Below the pieces are notes generated by a model, which saw only the letters and a list, made by a program, of their open reading frames with translations, searched no databases and was not told the origin of the DNA. This document shows, in pieces, positions 32,614 to 40,743 of a stretch of 64,000 nucleotides of DNA. The stretch's first letter is position 1; each line of letters starts with the position of its first letter. A program made the position numbers and the translations under genes. This DNA is from Nonomuraea roseoviolacea subsp. carminata (lineage in GTDB: Bacteria; Actinomycetota; Actinomycetes; Streptosporangiales; Streptosporangiaceae): the NCBI RefSeq assembly GCF_024172185.1, contig NZ_JAMZEC010000001.1:8531001-8595000 (forward strand), given 5' to 3'.

Positions 32614-33603
32614 TCAGGCGGGGAGCAGGCCGTGGACCTCCGCCAGGAGTTCGAGGGAGCGCAGCCACGCCTTCCGTTCGGGGGCCATGGACACGACGAT
32701 CAGCTCGTCCGCCTGGGCGTGCCGGGCGAAGCGGTCGAGGTAGTCCTCCACCTCCCGCGGGTCGCCGACCGCGGAGTACTGGGCCATCTGCGCGATCTGC
32801 CGCCCGGCGGGGGAGTCGAGGACGGCGTCGGCCTCCTCCGTCGAGAGCGTGCGGCCGGGCGTGAGGAACCGGGCGGCCCTGAGGCGCTTGGCGGCCAGGA
32901 ACTGCTCCTGCGCCTCCTCCGTGGTGCCGGCCGCGACGACGTTGACGCCGGCGATCACGTAGGGCCGCTCCAACTGCGCGGACGGCTTGAACTCGCTGCG
33001 GTACACGGCGACGGCCTCCTCCAGCGCGGTGGGCGCGAAGTGGGAGGCGAAGGCGTACGGCAGCCCGAGCGCGGCGGCCAGCGTGGCCCCGAACAACGAG
33101 GAGCCGAGGATGTACAGCGGCACGTCGGTGCCCTTGCCCGGCGTCGCGTCGACGCCCGGGATGCGGGACTCGCCCGCCAGGTAGCCCTGCAGCTCCAGGA
33201 CGTCCTCCGGGAAGGCGTCGGCGGAGGCCGGGGTGCGGCGCAGGGCCCGCAGGGTCTTCTGGTCGCTGCCGGGGGCCCGGCCGAGGCCGAGGTCGATGCG
33301 GCCGGGGTGCAGGGTCTCGAGGGTTCCGTACTGCTCGGCGATGGTCAGTGGGGAGTGGTTGGGCAGCATGACGCCGCCCGCTCCGAGGCGGATCGTGCGG
33401 GTGTGCGCGGCGACGTGGGCGATGAGGACGCTGGTGGCCGAGGACGCGATGGACGGCATGTTGTGGTGCTCGGCGTACCAGATGCGCCGGTAGCCCCACT
33501 CCTCGGCGCGCTGGGCCAGGTCCACGCTGGCGCTCAGGCTGTCGGCCGCCGTCTCCCCTTCACCGATGTGGGCGAGGTCGAGGATGGAGAGGGGAAGAGC
33601 CAT
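32614..33603 (-). CDS. LLM-class flavin-dependent oxidoreductase (MsnO8-like)
   Basis: A 329-residue luciferase-like monooxygenase. It shows RRIWYAEHHNMPSIASS, GAGGVMLPNHSPLTIAEQYGTLETLHPGRIDLGLGRAPGSD by position (residues 75-115) and YILGSSLFGA. The family uses FMNH2 or F420. Start ATG at 33603. It stands alone, with a deletion scar immediately upstream. Substrate unknown. Confidence 0.92.
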   Translation of the reverse strand: MALPLSILDLAHIGEGETAADSLSASVDLAQRAEEWGYRRIWYAEHHNMPSIASSATSVLIAHVAAHTRTIRLGAGGVMLPNHSPLTIAEQYGTLETLHPGRIDLGLGRAPGSDQKTLRALRRTPASADAFPEDVLELQGYLAGESRIPGVDATPGKGTDVPLYILGSSLFGATLAAALGLPYAFASHFAPTALEEAVAVYRSEFKPSAQLERPYVIAGVNVVAAGTTEEAQEQFLAAKRLRAARFLTPGRTLSTEEADAVLDSPAGRQIAQMAQYSAVGDPREVEDYLDRFARHAQADELIVVSMAPERKAWLRSLELLAEVHGLLPA

Positions 33604-33714
33604 GGGGGACAAGCCTTTCGTCGGTCCGGTTCGTGGCAGGCTGTGCAACCAACGCTGTGCAACCACAGACGGCCGACGGATATTTCGGGCGGGCGCCGCC
33701 CGCCCAGGTCGGCG

Positions 33715-33830
33715 TCAGCCCAGGTCGACGAGCAGCCGCCCGCTGCGCCCGGCCCAGTGGTCCAGCCCGTGGCGCAGGTGCGTCTCGTGCGCCCGCTCGG
33801 CGTGGGCGTGCGCCCGCTCCGCCTCGGGCG
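33715..33830 (-). pseudogene. C-terminal fragment of an unidentified gene at a deletion scar
   Basis: The reverse strand from about 33830 to a TGA at 33715 reads as a helical, strongly G/C-third-biased tail (EAERAHAHAERAHETHLRHG, then LDHWAGRSGRLLVDLG) with no start codon. Its upstream part is missing exactly where the plus-strand oxidoreductase fragment begins. It may be the tail of a PadR- or MarR-like regulator, but the fragment is too short to name. Confidence 0.35.
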
Positions 33831-33992
33831 ATGGTCCCGCACACCAGCGGCCGCAAGCCGTACACGCTGCTCGGTCACGGGGAGAAGGCGTCGGCGGCGT
33901 TCCCCGGCGACGTGCTGGCGCGGCTGCGCGACGTCAAGCGCCGCCGCGACCCGCACGGGGTCTTCCGCGCCAACTTCCCGGTTCTGGGCTGA
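33831..33992 (+). pseudogene. C-terminal fragment of a BBE-type FAD-linked oxidase
   Basis: The 53 codons match the extreme C-terminus of berberine-bridge-type FAD oxidoreductases: KPYTLLGHGEKASAAFP, DVLARLRDVKRRRDPHGVF and RANFPVLG at the stop. The FAD-binding PP-loop domain and its His-Cys attachment sites are absent, so this is a remnant. ATG 33831 is only the first Met in frame. Together with the reverse-strand fragment it marks a deletion between two once-divergent genes. Confidence 0.6.
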
Positions 33993-34031
33993 CCGGCTTC
34001 CTCCGGTGCCGCGGGTCTTATCCTGCGAGTC

Positions 34032-35483
34032 ATGCGGATGATCGTGCGCGGGTTCGCGGCCGTGCTCCTCGTGGCGTCCCTGGCGGCGTGCACCGCGGAG
34101 GCTCCGGGCCGCCGGACGCCGGTCACGTCCGCGCCCGGGCCTTCACGGACCTCCGCGACCCCCGCGGCACCGGCGACGCGGGGGATGTGCCGCGCGGGCT
34201 GCGACACGACGAAGGCCCGCGACTACGACGGCGACGGCTACGCCGACCTGGCCATCGGCGCTCCCGGGGAGCGGCCGGACGAGGGGGGCTCCTCCACTGT
34301 CCCCGGATACGTCGTCGTCTCGTACGGCGGAGCCCGGGGCCTCGACCCGAGCCGCCGGACGGTGCTCCGGCCCGGCCGGGACGGCCTGCCGCGGGGCTTC
34401 ACCGGCGGGGAGAACTTCGGCGCGTCGTCCGCCAGTGGCGACTTCGACGGCGACGGCTACGCCGACCTGGCCATCGGCGCCAGTTCCGAACGCTCCGACG
34501 GCCCCACGGCCGTGACGATCGTCTTCGGCGGCCGGGGCGGGCTGTCCGCCCGGTCGGCGGTCCTGATCAGGCACGAGGACCCGATGTTCGGGTACATGCT
34601 GGCGGCGGGCGACTTCAACGGGGACGGCCGCCAGGACCTGGGGGTGGCGACGGTGGAGGCGGCCTGGGTCGTCTACGGGAGCGACGGGATACGGCGCCGG
34701 CCGCCGCGGCCCCGGCTGGTCCGCCGGTCCAGCGCCGTCAACGCGCTGGCCGCGGGCGACGTCACCGGGGACGGGGTGGACGACCTCGTGGTCGCCTTCT
34801 CCGACGACGACCCGGCCGACGAGGGCACCGGAGCCGTCCACCGGGGCTCGCCCGGCGGGCTGAAGGGCGTGGCCGGTCCCACGTTCGACGCGTGGGGGGT
34901 GGGGGTGCTGGCGGTCGGGGACGTCGACGGTGACGGCTTCGGTGACGTGATCGCGGGCAACGCCTACGCCGACGCGGACGATCCCGGGGGACAGATCTTC
35001 CTCCACCGCGGCTCGGCCTCGGGCCCGGCGGCCGAGGGGGTGCTGATCTCCCAGAACTCGCCCGGCGTGCCGGAGGACTCGGGGGACGGCGACGGGTTCG
35101 GGGCGGATCTCGCCGTGGGCGACGTGGACGGGGACGGGTACGCGGACGTGGCGGTCGGCGCGTCGGGCAAGTTCCAGCAACAGGGTGCTGTCTTCCTGCT
35201 CAACGGGGGGCGGGGCCGGCTGCCGGCCGCCGCGGCGCGGGTGCTCAAGCCGGGTGACGCGGGCTTCGCGCGGGGCGTGCAGGCGTTCGGGGCCTCGTTG
35301 CGGTTGTCCGACTTCGACAAGGACGGGAGAGCCGACCTCGCGGTCACGACCCGGACCGAACCGCTGGTCGCCGTGCTGGCGGCCGCGCCCGAGGGCGTGC
35401 GCACGACGCGTCCGCTGCTCATCGGCCCGGAACGGGTCGGCACGCCCGGCGAGGACTCCGGTTTCGGCCGCTCGCTGACCTGA
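34032..35483 (+). CDS. FG-GAP/VCBS repeat lipoprotein (integrin alpha-like beta-propeller)
   Basis: A 483-residue protein with a LAAC lipobox (Cys20), a Pro/Thr/Ser-rich linker to about residue 50, and then a beta-propeller. At least six calcium loops of the form DxDGDGxxDL appear (DYDGDGYADLAIG, DFDGDGYADLAIG, DFNGDGRQDLGV, DVTGDGVDDLVV, DVDGDGFGDVI, DVDGDGYADVAVG, DFDKDGRADLAV). Such propellers bind ligands or cell surfaces outside the membrane. No partner gene; it follows the deletion scar by 39 nt. Confidence 0.92.
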   Translation: MRMIVRGFAAVLLVASLAACTAEAPGRRTPVTSAPGPSRTSATPAAPATRGMCRAGCDTTKARDYDGDGYADLAIGAPGERPDEGGSSTVPGYVVVSYGGARGLDPSRRTVLRPGRDGLPRGFTGGENFGASSASGDFDGDGYADLAIGASSERSDGPTAVTIVFGGRGGLSARSAVLIRHEDPMFGYMLAAGDFNGDGRQDLGVATVEAAWVVYGSDGIRRRPPRPRLVRRSSAVNALAAGDVTGDGVDDLVVAFSDDDPADEGTGAVHRGSPGGLKGVAGPTFDAWGVGVLAVGDVDGDGFGDVIAGNAYADADDPGGQIFLHRGSASGPAAEGVLISQNSPGVPEDSGDGDGFGADLAVGDVDGDGYADVAVGASGKFQQQGAVFLLNGGRGRLPAAAARVLKPGDAGFARGVQAFGASLRLSDFDKDGRADLAVTTRTEPLVAVLAAAPEGVRTTRPLLIGPERVGTPGEDSGFGRSLT

Positions 35484-35551
35484 CCGCAGGGGGCTCGCCG
35501 GGGCCGAAAATCCGGTGCGGACCGCCGGCGCGGTGGTGTGTGATCGGGACC

Positions 35552-36439
35552 ATGGCGATCGTGCCGGGTGTGCCGGGAGTCGACGGGTTGAGCCGGGTCG
35601 TGGACGTGCTGCGGGAGTGGCAGCACGACGGCGCGCCCGTGCAGCTGCATCCGGGGGACCTGGGCTGGTTCTGGCGGTTCGGCGCGGAGGCGACGGCCGC
35701 GGCGGTCCGGACGTGGAGCCGGGACGGCCGGATCCTGGCCGCCGGGCTGCTGGACGGCCCCGGGCTGCTGCGGCTGGCGATCGCGCCGGACGCCCGGCGG
35801 GATGAGGAGCTGGCGCGGCGGCTGGTCGAGGACGTGACCCATCCGGGGCGCGGCGTGCTGCCCGCGGGCGAGGCGAACGTCGAAGCGCCCATGGGCGCGC
35901 TGGTCCAGGACCTGCTGGCCGGCGACGGCTGGGGCGCCGACGAGCCGTGGACGCCGCTGCGCCGCGACCTCACCGAGCCGGTGCCCCACCCGGGCGTGCG
36001 GATCCAGGTGGCCGGGCCGGAGCAGGCGCACGTGCGCTCGGCCGTGCAGCGGGCGTCGTTCGACGGCTCGACGTTCACGGACGAGCGCTGGCACGCGATG
36101 GTGGCCGGATCGCCGTACGCCGAGGCCCGGTGCCTGGTCGCCTACGACGAGCGGGGCGAGGCGGTGGCGGCGGTGACGGTGTGGTCGGCCGGTCCGGGCC
36201 GGCCCGGGTTGCTGGAGCCGATGGGCGTGCACCGGGAGCACCGCGGTCGCGGCCATGGCAGGGCGATCACCCTTGCCGCGGCGGCCGCGCTCCGGCAGCT
36301 GGGCTCGTCGAGCGCGATCGTCTGCACCCCGAGCTCCAACGCCGCCGCCGTCGCCACCTACGCGTCGGCCGGCTTCCGGCGGCTCCCCGAGACCCGGGAC
36401 AGACACCGGGACACCGATGATCGGTTGAGCACGCCCTGA
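35552..36439 (+). CDS. GNAT-family acetyltransferase with duplicated fold
   Basis: A 295-residue protein. The C-terminal GNAT domain has VTVWSAGPGRPGLLEPMGVHREHRGRGHGRAI with the acetyl-CoA loop and NAAAVATYASAGFRRL. The N-terminal half (residues 20-130) resembles a second, degenerate GNAT fold. ATG 35552 was taken; GTG 35540 is upstream in frame. It lies 68 nt after the FG-GAP lipoprotein in the same direction. Substrate unknown. Confidence 0.88.
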   Translation: MAIVPGVPGVDGLSRVVDVLREWQHDGAPVQLHPGDLGWFWRFGAEATAAAVRTWSRDGRILAAGLLDGPGLLRLAIAPDARRDEELARRLVEDVTHPGRGVLPAGEANVEAPMGALVQDLLAGDGWGADEPWTPLRRDLTEPVPHPGVRIQVAGPEQAHVRSAVQRASFDGSTFTDERWHAMVAGSPYAEARCLVAYDERGEAVAAVTVWSAGPGRPGLLEPMGVHREHRGRGHGRAITLAAAAALRQLGSSSAIVCTPSSNAAAVATYASAGFRRLPETRDRHRDTDDRLSTP

Positions 36440-36493
36440 CCGTCGAGGGTGTCCGCCTGCCGCGCCAAGGGCCGCCGAGGGAACCCCACGCGA

Positions 36494-36808
36494 TCAGGTC
36501 CTGGGCGCGGTGGCCCAGAACCGGCAGTGATGGGTGGTGCTCGCGTCCACGGGGGAGATGCCCCGGGGCGCGGAGTCGAGGGTCGGCGTCCGTGCCGACG
36601 GCGGCCCAGGCGAGCGCGGCCGCGGAGCCGGCTCCGTCGGGGCCGGTGGAGCCGCGGGCGTAGGCGCGCGGCGGGTATTCGGCGTACACCCGCGCCGTCA
36701 CCCGCACCGGGAGCCCGGCCGGCAGCCGCCTCATGAGGCGATCCAGTCCTTCAGCAGCCGGGTCCGGCCGCGGTTGTCGGTGGTCTCCAGGAAGCGCCGG
36801 TGGTTCAT
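36494..36808 (-). pseudogene. Frameshifted small gene(s) of unknown function in a 450-bp gene-free gap
   Basis: Between the GNAT and MFS genes the reverse strand shows coding-type codon bias but no intact gene. An ORF 36808-36731 (25 codons, ending LLKDWIAS) overlaps by ATGA a second frame starting at 36734 (MRRLPAGLPVRVTARVYAEY). That frame keeps bias for about 50 codons and then shifts, continuing as TPTLDSAPRGISPVDASTTH and HCRFWATAPRT to a TGA at 36494. This looks like one gene broken by indels or two coupled small ORFs. The rest of the gap (36440-36493, 36809-36890) shows nothing. Confidence 0.35.
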
Positions 36809-36890
36809 GGCACCAGACTCGCGGGACCGGTGTGCGGGCCGCAGCGAGCCGAAGTCGTGACCGGCTCCGACTTTGGTCGATGGCAGAGGC

Positions 36891-38171
36891 TCAGCGCGCC
36901 CTCGTGCTCGCACCCGCCGGGACGGGAGCGTCCGGGACGGACGGCGCTCCACGGTGATGCCTTCGGGCGACCGCCGCGGCGCCGGTGCCGCCGGCGACGA
37001 ACAGCGCGGCCAGCGCGAGCCAGCCCACGGTTCCGTGCTCGATGGCGGTGGCCGTGACGAGCACCGGTGAGACCATGGCGGCGATCGCGTAGCCGCTCTG
37101 GCTGAGGCCCTGGTAGGCGCCGGCGTTGCGCTGGTCGGCCAGTTCGAAGGCCATGCCCCAGCCGCCCGCCTCGCCCAGGATCTCGCCGAAGGCGTGGGCC
37201 AGGCCCGCCAGGACGAGCAGGACGCAGGCGGTGATCACGTTCCCGTACCCGGCCAGTGCGTACAGTGCGCAGGCGAGCGCGAGCAGCCATGACGCGCGCC
37301 GGACGGCGATCCCGGCGCGGCGCACGCCGTGGACGCCACGCGAGACGCGCACCTGGAGCGCGGCCACGACCACGGTGTTGAGGACGAGCAGCACGGACAC
37401 GACGGCGGTGGGGGCTCCGGTGGAGGCGACCCAGAGCGGGACGCCGACGGTCAGCAGCCCGAACTGCACGGCCACGACGGCGTTGCACGCCACGCTCGCC
37501 AGGTACGTGCGGTCCCTGAGCGGTGACGGTCCCTTCGCGGGGCCGTCGGCCGCCTGGTCCGCCGCCGGGGCGACCATCCGGGCCGGCAGTTCCGGCACCA
37601 ACGAGCCGAGCCGCGCCAGCGGCACCGTGGCCGCCAGCAGCAGCACGCCGGAGGCGGTCATCGCGGCCTGGTACGCCACGGCGGTGCCCGTCAGGAGCGC
37701 CGCGGCGGCGGCCAGGGTGCCCAGGCCGATGAAGACGTTCGTGACCACGCGCATCCGCGCCCGGACCACCACCCGTTCCGGACCGGTGTACCACCGCGCC
37801 AGCATCGTCTGCTTCGACGTGCCGCTCGCCGAGCGCATCAGCGCGGCCGCGCAGGCGACCAGGGTGAACGCGACGGCGTTCGGGGCGATCGTGTAGGCGA
37901 GCATCGCCACCCCGTTGAGCGCCGTGGCCCACGTCTGGACGCGGTGCGCGCCGATCCGGTCGGCGAGCCGGCCCGACGCGTACGAGGCGAGCACGCCGGC
38001 GCCACCCGCGATGCCCAGCCCCAAGCCCACCGTCGTCGCGCCGAGTCCGATGACGAGCGTGAAGTACAGCGTGCTGACGGTGTAGAAGACGCCGCTGGAC
38101 AGCGCGAACGCCATCGTGCTGAGGGTCAGGGAGCGGCCGACACGGTCCTCGGGGAAGAAGGTTCGGATCAC
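36891..38171 (-). CDS. MFS transporter of the second DUF5937-ArsR module
   Basis: A protein of about 426 residues with roughly 12 membrane segments, FALSSGVFYTVSTLYFTLVIG at TMS1, motif A-like GRLADRIGAHRVQ and a central hydrophilic loop. GTG 38171 (GGGAG nine nt upstream) was taken; a TTG at 38207 is also in frame. The C-terminus is a disordered basic/Pro tail. Divergent from a DUF5937-ArsR regulator across a 19-bp palindrome, mirroring the module at 4.7-7.1 kb. Confidence 0.88.
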   Translation of the reverse strand: MIRTFFPEDRVGRSLTLSTMAFALSSGVFYTVSTLYFTLVIGLGATTVGLGLGIAGGAGVLASYASGRLADRIGAHRVQTWATALNGVAMLAYTIAPNAVAFTLVACAAALMRSASGTSKQTMLARWYTGPERVVVRARMRVVTNVFIGLGTLAAAAALLTGTAVAYQAAMTASGVLLLAATVPLARLGSLVPELPARMVAPAADQAADGPAKGPSPLRDRTYLASVACNAVVAVQFGLLTVGVPLWVASTGAPTAVVSVLLVLNTVVVAALQVRVSRGVHGVRRAGIAVRRASWLLALACALYALAGYGNVITACVLLVLAGLAHAFGEILGEAGGWGMAFELADQRNAGAYQGLSQSGYAIAAMVSPVLVTATAIEHGTVGWLALAALFVAGGTGAAAVARRHHRGAPSVPDAPVPAGASTRAR

Positions 38172-38209
38172 GCCCCGTTTCTCCCGCACCGGGGACAGGG
38201 AGACCAATG

Positions 38210-38228
38210 ATGTAGCGTATGGCTACAT
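38210..38228. promoter_or_regulatory. Palindromic operator overlapping the DUF5937-ArsR start
   Basis: ATGTAGC and GCTACAT form a perfect 7-bp inverted repeat around GTATG. The right arm covers the ATG at 38227, and a -10-like TAGCGT (38213-38218) lies inside the dyad. Binding would block both the divergent MFS gene and the regulator's own, probably leaderless, mRNA. Confidence 0.55.
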
Positions 38229-39237
38229 GGTCGCTGTGCGGAGCGGTGGGCTCATCGCGTACGAGCTCGCGGGGATGGACGTCGCCGACGTGCGCTTCGC
38301 CGCCTCGCCGATCAACGAGCTCACGCTGTCACTGCGCACCTTCCGCGACCCCGGACGCTATCCCGTGCACCTGCCCTGGCTGCGCCGCACGGAGCACGTT
38401 CGATCCGCGCTCGACCTGCCCGTGCTGCGCGCCCTCACGAACGACGCGCTGTGGTCGCCCGACTATCTGACGCCCCGGCCGCACGCTCCCCTCACCCGCA
38501 TCGACGACGAGCTCGACGCCGCCGCGCGCGTGCCCCTGGAGCGCATGCTCGACGACCTGCGCGCCCTCCATCCCGGGCGGCTGCCCGGACCGTTGCGGGG
38601 TGACCCGGCGGCCGTTCGCGCGCGCATCACCGAGGCGCTGCGGACGTACTGGCGCACCTGCTTCGCGCCGTGGTGGCCGCGGATGCGGACGGTCCTGCAG
38701 GCCGACATCATCTACCGCGGACAGGTCATCTCCGCGCACGGTCTGGCGGCGATGTTCGCCGGCCTCAACGAGCGGGTCCACCTCGCCGAGGGCGTCGTCC
38801 ACGTTCGCCTGGTCAGCAACGTCGGCTACCGACGGTCCACCGGCGGAGAAGGGCTCACCCTGGTGCCGACGCTCTTCAGCAGGGGCGTGACCGCCCCCAT
38901 CTCACCGGACGAGCCACCCTTGATCATGTACGGCACGCGCGGCGCCGGAACGCTCTGGCAGGCGGAGCCGCGCCGTTCCCCCGCGGCGCTCACCGAACTC
39001 CTCGGCGCGACGCGCGCGGGCCTGCTGACGGCGCTGGAGACGCCGGCGTCGTCCACGGAGCTGGCCGGCCGCCTCGGCGTCACCACCTCGGCCGTCAACC
39101 AGCACCTGCGAGCGTTGCGCGACGCCGGCCTGCTGACCAGCGCGCGTCACGGCCGCTCGGTCCTCTATCTGCGTTCGGAGCTCGGCGACGCGCTCATCGC
39201 CGGTGGCGCCGCGGGGGACTCCGAAGGCCCGCGGTGA
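38227..39237 (+). CDS. DUF5937 / ArsR-family winged-helix regulator (second copy)
   Basis: A 336-residue protein with the same order as the regulator at 6.1 kb. A DUF5937-like N-terminal region (VRFAASPINELTLSL, residues 21-35; IDDELDAAARVPLERML) is followed by a C-terminal ArsR HTH with TELAGRLGVTTSAVNQHLRALRDAGLLTSARHGRSVLYLRS by position (about 277-317). No metal-binding cysteines. ATG 38227 is inside the palindrome and lacks a ribosome-binding site, consistent with a leaderless mRNA; ATG 38275 is an alternative. It probably represses the divergent MFS gene. Confidence 0.87.
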   Translation: MVAVRSGGLIAYELAGMDVADVRFAASPINELTLSLRTFRDPGRYPVHLPWLRRTEHVRSALDLPVLRALTNDALWSPDYLTPRPHAPLTRIDDELDAAARVPLERMLDDLRALHPGRLPGPLRGDPAAVRARITEALRTYWRTCFAPWWPRMRTVLQADIIYRGQVISAHGLAAMFAGLNERVHLAEGVVHVRLVSNVGYRRSTGGEGLTLVPTLFSRGVTAPISPDEPPLIMYGTRGAGTLWQAEPRRSPAALTELLGATRAGLLTALETPASSTELAGRLGVTTSAVNQHLRALRDAGLLTSARHGRSVLYLRSELGDALIAGGAAGDSEGPR

Positions 39238-39304
39238 CGAGCCGCCGCACCGGCTCTCGTCTCCTGGCGTCGCGGCTCACCAGGCCGCGCGGGCGCGGTC
39301 GCCC

Positions 39305-39865
39305 TCATGCCCGGCCGAGGCCCGCCGGCAGCAGGGCGCGCATCACGTCCTGGACGGCGTCCAGGTCCACCGCCTCGGGCGCGACCCGCCACTGGGCGTG
39401 CACGCCGATGACGGCTCCCACCAGCAGCACCGTGAACGCCTCAGCGGTGGTCCCCGCGGGCAGCTCCTCGGCCGTTATCCGGGCCCGCACCGCCTGACGC
39501 AGGGCCGCGTGCAGCCGCGCGTAGTGCTCGCGGATCGGCGAGTCCGCCTCCACCGCCTCGGCCAGCAGCGTGATGAACAGGCGCGTGACCGGCAGGCGGA
39601 TGAAGCCCATGGCCTGCGCGAGCGGGTCGCCGGGGGGCGCGGCGGTGCCGGTCAGCATCCCTTGGACCTGCTCGTCGAGCACCGCCTCCAGCAGGCCGAG
39701 CTTGTTGCCGAAGTGCCAGGGGATGGAGCCGCGGCTGATCCCGGCCCGCTCGGCGATGTCGACGAAGCTCGTCTGCCGGTATCCCTTCTCGGCGAACAGC
39801 TCGGCGGCGGCCGTCACCAGCAGCCGGCGGCTCTCCTCAGTCCTCTGGATCCGTCGCGTGGCCAT
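39305..39865 (-). CDS. TetR-family regulator
   Basis: A 186-residue protein. TetR HTH (LLVTAAAELFAEKGYRQTSF, recognition helix AGISRGSIPWHFGNKLGL) precedes an all-helical sensor domain. ATG 39865 was taken; two other ATGs lie just upstream in frame. Divergent from the FAH-stub/DUF2867/membrane-protein operon, with a perfect 18-bp palindrome between them. Confidence 0.9.
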   Translation of the reverse strand: MATRRIQRTEESRRLLVTAAAELFAEKGYRQTSFVDIAERAGISRGSIPWHFGNKLGLLEAVLDEQVQGMLTGTAAPPGDPLAQAMGFIRLPVTRLFITLLAEAVEADSPIREHYARLHAALRQAVRARITAEELPAGTTAEAFTVLLVGAVIGVHAQWRVAPEAVDLDAVQDVMRALLPAGLGRA

Positions 39866-39920
39866 GCCGACCATCAAACCAGGTATGCCGTATGACAGAG
39901 CAAATGCCGACAGCTATAGC

Positions 39921-39938
39921 CTGTGTTGGCCAACACAG
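39921..39938. promoter_or_regulatory. Perfect 18-bp palindromic operator
   Basis: CTGTGTTGGCCAACACAG is a perfect palindrome with no spacer, located 17 nt before the stub's ATG and 55 nt from the TetR start. Length and symmetry fit a TetR dimer site. The adjoining AT-rich tract (39895-39920) probably holds the promoters. Confidence 0.65.
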
Positions 39939-39955
39939 AATTTCGAGGAGGTTGC

Positions 39956-40141
39956 ATGCGGTGGGTGACCTACGCGTCCGACACCGGCGTGATGGGCGGG
40001 GACCGGTGCCACCCCGTCCCGCCGGGCGTCGGCCTGATCGAGCTCGTCGGCCGGGGCGCTGAGGAGCTGCGGGCGGCGGGCCGGCGCGACCCGGGACAGC
40101 TCGCTCTGATGGCCATGATGGCGGAAGGGGCGCTCTCGTGA
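39956..40141 (+). pseudogene. Fumarylacetoacetate-hydrolase N-terminal stub, coupled to DUF2867 gene
   Basis: A GAGGAGG precedes the ATG of a 61-codon ORF. It begins MRWVTYASDTGVMGGDRCHP and continues VPPGVGLIELVGRGAEELRAAG, the N-terminal domain of FAH-family hydrolases. The metal-binding catalytic domain (about 200 residues) is absent. Its TGA overlaps the GTG of the DUF2867 gene (GTGA). Either a deletion remnant or a retained leader cistron; the same pattern occurs at 495-668 and 2109-2195. Confidence 0.55.
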
Positions 40142-40743
40142 GACTGCCGATCAGCTCGTACACCTCCCAGCCGTGGCGCATCCACGAGTTCACCGGCGAC
40201 TTCGCGGTCGAGGACGCGTGGTCGTTCCGCACGCCCGGGGCCGGTCCCGGCGACTTCCCGCGGATGCTCGCGGCCCTGCGCGAGCACGGCGGGCTCGCGG
40301 ACCAGTCCCCGCCGGTGAAGTTCCTGTTCGACCTGCGGTGGAAGCTCGGCGAGCTGTTCGGCTGGGACGACCCGAAGGCGGGCGTCGGACGGCGGGTCGC
40401 CTCGCTGCGCGAGCGCCTGCCCGGCGACCTCCGCGACGCCCCGCGCGGCCCGGACGACGACGCCATGCCGCTCAAAGCGGTCTACGAGCTCGACACGGAG
40501 GCCGCGCGCGAGCTGGCGAACAAGACCGTGCACACCGTGATGCACCTCGGCTGGGTCCAGGGCGCCGGCGGCGAGTACGAGCTGCGGATGACCGTGCTGG
40601 TCAAGTCCAACGGATGGTTCGGGCGGCTCTACATGGCCTCCATCGCGCCCTTCCGCCACCTGATCGTCTACCCGGACCTGACCCGGCGCTGGGAGCGGGC
40701 CTGGCGCCTGCGCCGCCACCACGACGAGGGGACGTCACGATGA
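40138..40743 (+). CDS. DUF2867 family protein
   Basis: A 201-residue soluble protein. It has the DUF2867 pattern: AWSFRTPGAGPGDFPRMLAAL, LRWKLGELFGWD, KTVHTVMHLGWV and a C-terminal FGRLYMASIAPFRHLIVYPDLTRRWERAW by position (about 161-189). GTG 40138 overlaps the stub's stop and its own TGA overlaps the next gene (ATGA), so three ORFs are coupled. The family has no proven function; it is often found with membrane proteins and TetR regulators. Confidence 0.85.
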   Translation: MRLPISSYTSQPWRIHEFTGDFAVEDAWSFRTPGAGPGDFPRMLAALREHGGLADQSPPVKFLFDLRWKLGELFGWDDPKAGVGRRVASLRERLPGDLRDAPRGPDDDAMPLKAVYELDTEAARELANKTVHTVMHLGWVQGAGGEYELRMTVLVKSNGWFGRLYMASIAPFRHLIVYPDLTRRWERAWRLRRHHDEGTSR

